A stretch of 64,000 bases of DNA from Biomphalaria glabrata. Taxonomy: Eukaryota > Mollusca > Gastropoda > Planorbidae. Below the pieces are notes generated by a model that was given only the letters and a program-made list of their open reading frames with translations, ran no database searches and had not been told where the DNA came from. Made by a program: the position numbers and the translations under genes. The stretch lies in assembly GCF_947242115.1 (NCBI RefSeq), contig NC_074720.1:31374145-31438144 (forward strand). The letters run 5' to 3'. Within the stretch, counting starts at the first letter, position 1; the number at the start of each line of letters is the position of its first letter. Below are positions 60,225 through 64,000 of this stretch, piece after piece.

Positions 60225-61400
60225 AATTAATATTAAATTAATAATCAATAGTATTAAACACTGAACCACAACTTTACAAATACAAAAACACAACCTTATA
60301 ACAACATTCAGAAAGAGCCAAAGGTAAAGACACAATTGTATTCATTACACCGCAGCTTATCGTCCTAAGTTTACTTAAGATCCTATCAGTTAACGACTGG
60401 GTAAGTAATTGTCATTTTCTACACTTTTTGTTACTCTTAATGTTTGAAATGCAACCTTGCTTCCCATTAAAAAGTAGTAGAATTTAGAGATTGTCCACTA
60501 AAAAAAAAAATTCTCGGCAGTTTATTTTACCTACAAATTTGCCAACATTTTTCTGGCAAATGTTTCCTAAACCTTCCTATCTCGCCAAGGCATAACCAGT
60601 CCTTGTTAAAGAAAGCAATGGAAATAAAAAGGCGTCACATTACATCCGGAATTATGTAAATAACTTGACCTCGCATTCCATCTTTTACCGAGATAATGTC
60701 CCTTTGAGTTGCCGTTAGAGGTAATGGGGCTTTTCAGGGCCCAACAGGAGATTAACTCTTTGTCTCTTGAGGTTTACCCTGGGTGGGTGGGGGGGGGAAG
60801 GTTAATAAGAACCTGATCGTGAACGATGAAGGAAGGTGTTGTCAATGGAGCAATGTTAGCAATGTCATTCTAGGCTTGGTATTGCTCCGTACGCGTACGT
60901 AGGTTCATCTGATATCACGGAGAGAGAGAGAGAGAGAGAGAGAGGGGGAGAGAACGAAAGACATGACCGGAATTGATGCATTGAAGGTAAAAAAAAAATA
61001 ATTGCACTTACATTGGTAAAATTTAGTACCATAAAAAATCAAAACATCTTGTAAAGACGAGAATTAATGTTATTAAAAAATGTGACGTTTTGAAAATGAG
61101 AAAGGATAAAATGAATCAGGGGCGTCTACTCCAACTAAAGAAAACGAACGTTTGTAGTAGATTTCTTAGTTTGTCATTGCGATGTTGGAGTCAATATATC
61201 TCTGTCATCTTTCTCCTGAAAATTTCCTTTTGAGGATATTTCTGAAAAAGATTGCTGAGCTCAAGTTACTTATAACTATGTACTTATAACCTATATTTGT
61301 CCTGCGTGACTCACGGATATGATTAAATGATCATCTAGTATTCTAGTCCGAACTGTGGAGTGGCTAAATCGTCAATGTCGCGTTCATGGGCAAAATCCTT
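60225..61400. other. No gene recognised
   Basis: Contains a G-run (60789-60798), a (GA)n run at about 60921-60945 and A runs. No coding exon was recognised. Confidence 0.4.
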
Positions 61401-61404
61401 CCCT

Positions 61405-61664
61405 GTGGTCAAGGTTTATAGGGGAGATGATGTAAAGGCCATCTGTCTCTGTGGCCCACAGTCAACAAGTGTGCCATGTAGCCAGCACAACGACCAACCG
61501 CCTTAACTTTTCCCCACCAACTAATGTCAGGTACCCATTAGAGCTGGCTGGACTAAGAGGCGCCCGAAGATCTCGAAATTAAAAATCCTATTATTCACAA
61601 GGATTCGAACCCTGGACCCCGGTTCGGCAGCCTAGCGCTTTACCGTTAAACCACCGCGCAATTA
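61405..61664 (-). repeat. tRNA-derived SINE, copy 3, with intact promoter boxes
   Basis: On the - strand the A box TGGTTTAACGG (61653-61643) and the B box GGTTCGAATCC (61611-61601) both fit the tRNA consensus, spaced 31 nt apart. The body matches copies at 38222-38476 and 59985-60222. It is the best preserved of the three and could still recruit RNA polymerase III. Confidence 0.88.
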
Positions 61665-61669
61665 ATAAA

Positions 61670-63080
61670 CACTCTATAAAGGACGTACCTTCGCGAGCGC
61701 CGAATGTCGGAAACACACAACGCTACGTCAGACAGTTTTGAGCTGAACTTATTTTGACGTCTTATGTTCATATGTGACCTCTGTCTGACATTGTCTGGAG
61801 CAATAGAAGGTCTATTCTACCATTATGCTTTGGGAAAGATAGGGCGGGGTGACCTGCTGTGGGTTATCAGCGACTTTTGTTGACTGTTCTTCAGCGACAT
61901 AATAAAGCTCAAGATGGTATCAGTTGTATTTTATAGGTCACCTTTCGTACTGACTAGATGCTGTCCTGCTACATTGTGAAGGGTGAATGAACAATACTGA
62001 CATTTATATTTTTCTTTCTTTCGCTGATGATATCGTAAAAAAAAAATTACATACAATCAAATCAATGAGCTGAAGAGTGCCAGCGCTAGGGAGATATGGA
62101 GCCGTAGTATAACAAAAATATTACAGAGTTTTAAGCCGGCTAAGTATAATGTCTGTACTAAACATCTCGTTTAATTATCCTCGGCTAGCGCTGGGCCACC
62201 AGTAAAGTCGTGGCGCCTCTAGTGAGTATTAGCAGACAAAGTAGGACCAAATGGAGCATTATAAAATGTACTTTGAAAAAAAAAACTTGGCTTATATAAG
62301 GAGAAGAACCACACAATAATTGAAAAGATTTATCTGCCCTTTTCATATAAAACAAAATTAATTAATAACCACTAATTACTAACTAATTTGTTAATTTTGT
62401 TAAATTGATTATTGTGCAAAGCTTCAAATGATCAGAGAATTGAAAGTGCTAGAACAAACGTTTACAAAATTTATACCAGACAGACACACAAATAGACAGA
62501 GTTGACATACAATTTGTAATAATATAAAAGAAAAACGAATAAAACTTTCTGGCTACGAACACAGATGTTCGTGAAGGTGGATGTCAAAAAACAACAACAA
62601 CATGCAATCTCTCTGTGTCATGCTCATGAATTTCAGTTACAGTAGGATCACTAGTCAGAGAACAGAATATCATTTAAAGGGCCAATACATGATTTCCTTT
62701 TTTTTTTTTTTTTTTGGTGCAGTATATGCTTGAGGATATAGTCTTCATTTAAGGGTACGTTCGTTTATGTTAACAAATGATAAGGGAGATTCAATTCAAT
62801 GGCTGGATAATACGTCATAGGATCGACAAGCGTGAAAGCCGGACATTGTCACATTTTAGACCAATGCTTGCTAGGCGGAGGGCGTGACTTCAAAAAAGAG
62901 GGACATCTCCTTTTTTCCGGACGTCTGGAAAGCCTGCCCCTGCCGTCTGCTGTTCCAGCTCCAAGTCGAGTATGCACCGAGACTTAAGCTCTGACGAAAC
63001 CAATGCTATCAGAAAGACGAAATCAATAAGTATTGGTTAGATCTTGATGTTAACAAACACTAACACAAACTAAAAATGAT
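61670..63080. other. No gene recognised
   Basis: No open frame above background. A T run lies at about 62698-62715. Confidence 0.4.
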
Positions 63081-63089
63081 GGACAGACT

Positions 63090-63599
63090 CAGGGGTGGAC
63101 TGGGTGTTAAAATCGGCCCAGGCATTTCTATACATTCGGCCCACAAATCGTATATCGTATGATTGACATCCAGTTCTAGGTCTACCTGTCCTAAAAAATC
63201 ATTCTGTTAAGTTTGATAATGTATTGATAACTGATCGCATGATACAATGATATTTTTTAAAGAAATATTGTAGGCCTTATGTTGCTTTTTTAATCGCTTA
63301 AAGTGTGGGCCCTAATAGGATGAAGCCTACTAGTAGCACTGTCTACAAATGTAGACTATTACATTATTTCGTAAAATGTGTTAGATTAAATTAGCGTTAC
63401 ACCATAGAGTCTGTAAAATGTTTCTTTTTTAAACATGGCGCTCAGAAGGCTTTTTATAAGAGAATATTATAACACTTTTTTACAATTTAATGCATTATAT
63501 AGTGGCATTCATGGGACCCTTCAGGTGACCCTAACGGCCCATTGGGGTACCGGCCCACCGGGCATTTGCCAGAATGCCCATATAGCCAGTCCGTCCCTG
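63090..63599. mobile_element. hAT-like miniature element (CAGGGGTGGACTGG family)
   Basis: It begins CAGGGGTGGACTGGG and ends, complemented, CAGGGACGGACTGGC; GGCCCA-type words lie inside both ends. Flanks are GACAGACT (63082-63089) and GACTGACT (63600-63607), an 8-bp duplication with one difference. At 510 bp it is too short to encode a transposase. Confidence 0.75.
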
Positions 63600-63804
63600 G
63601 ACTGACTCTTGATGTGTGGAGAGAGAAGACAAAGGGAATAGACAGGCTGGTAAGAGATCCAACCCCAAATGACTATTATTATTATTACTTTTGCATAACG
63701 CGTCTTCCATACTCCTGTAGCACGATCCATACACCATGGGTAACTGATTTTATGCACACAACATAAAAAATCGAGTCAGACCGCTAATTTAAAAAATTCA
63801 TTGT

Positions 63805-63885
63805 CTACATTGGGATTCGAAATTAAGCCCCCTTAATTATGTTAAGCGGTTTGTGCCACTCGGCCACAAAACTCAGACCTCCATT
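63805..63885 (-). repeat. tRNA-like SINE head with GGCCGAGTGG A box
   Basis: On the - strand GTGGCCGAGTGGCACAA is a Ser/Leu-tRNA-like A box and TTTCGAATCCCA a B box about 30 nt downstream. The arms do not fold into a full tRNA, so a SINE origin is more likely. Confidence 0.5.
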
Positions 63886-64000
63886 CAGGGCCGGATTTAA
63901 GTATGTGAAAGCTCCAGGGAAGAATTTTTGTGGAGGCCCCCTACACTGTTTCGAAAGCTTTAAAAATCCACTTATTAATCCAATTAGTAGGGTTTATGCA
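63886..64000 (+). mobile_element. Left end of an element beginning CAGGGCCGGATTTAAG
   Basis: CAGGGCCGGATTTAAGTATG followed by GGAGGCCCCCTACACTG is a terminus I associate with animal DNA transposons. A diverged relative, CAGGGCTGAATTTAAGGG, lies at about 2986. The element runs off the window. Confidence 0.45.

Noticed and set aside
63805-63885. A tRNA-Ser/Leu gene on the - strand
   Set aside because: The promoter boxes are present, but the acceptor and anticodon arms do not pair.

Overview
This window looks like a piece of a gastropod genome, most likely a planorbid freshwater snail such as Biomphalaria or Bulinus. The reasons are AT-rich DNA, intron-rich animal genes, many copies of TAGATCTAGATC-type words, tRNA-derived SINEs and a dense load of DNA-transposon and LINE debris. 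The species call is an inference from style, not from a marker gene.

Two host genes can be reconstructed completely, exon by exon, with every splice phase consistent. (1) On the + strand, 16163-29823, ten exons encode a 425-residue phosphonopyruvate decarboxylase, a thiamine-diphosphate enzyme of 2-aminoethylphosphonate synthesis, with an N-terminal extension that looks like a mitochondrial presequence. (2) On the - strand, 48464-36676, eighteen exons encode a 908-residue 26S proteasome subunit PSMD2/Rpn1, the same length as the human protein. The two genes converge tail to tail across about 6.9 kb with no recognisable gene. A third gene enters from the left edge on the - strand: a convincing first coding exon at 3420-3300 and a phase-compatible second exon at 221-141 give the start of a multi-pass membrane protein that I cannot name with confidence. 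A possible terminal exon of unknown identity lies at 59701-59894 (+).

The rest is mobile and repetitive DNA. From 0.5 to 12.5 kb there are two long copies and one partial copy of a hAT-like element (CATGGGCGTAGCC termini, 8-bp target duplications) that carries a captured piece of a LINE. A decayed hAT transposase lies at 7.4-8.6 kb. The large second intron of the decarboxylase gene holds a non-autonomous Helitron with internal 258-bp tandem repeats and two LINE tails; intron 5 holds a nearly perfect 12 x 50-bp array ending 50 bp before an exon. PSMD2 introns hold a mariner-like element, a SINE and a LINE tail, and a hAT-like element sits 176 bp upstream of its start codon. From 49 to 64 kb there are further hAT-like elements, SINEs, minisatellites (including a 111-bp higher-order repeat) and long CT-rich tracts, with no certain gene.

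The most interesting biology is the decarboxylase. Snails are known to make C-P bonded lipids and glycans, and this locus supplies an intact host gene for the committing step of that pathway.
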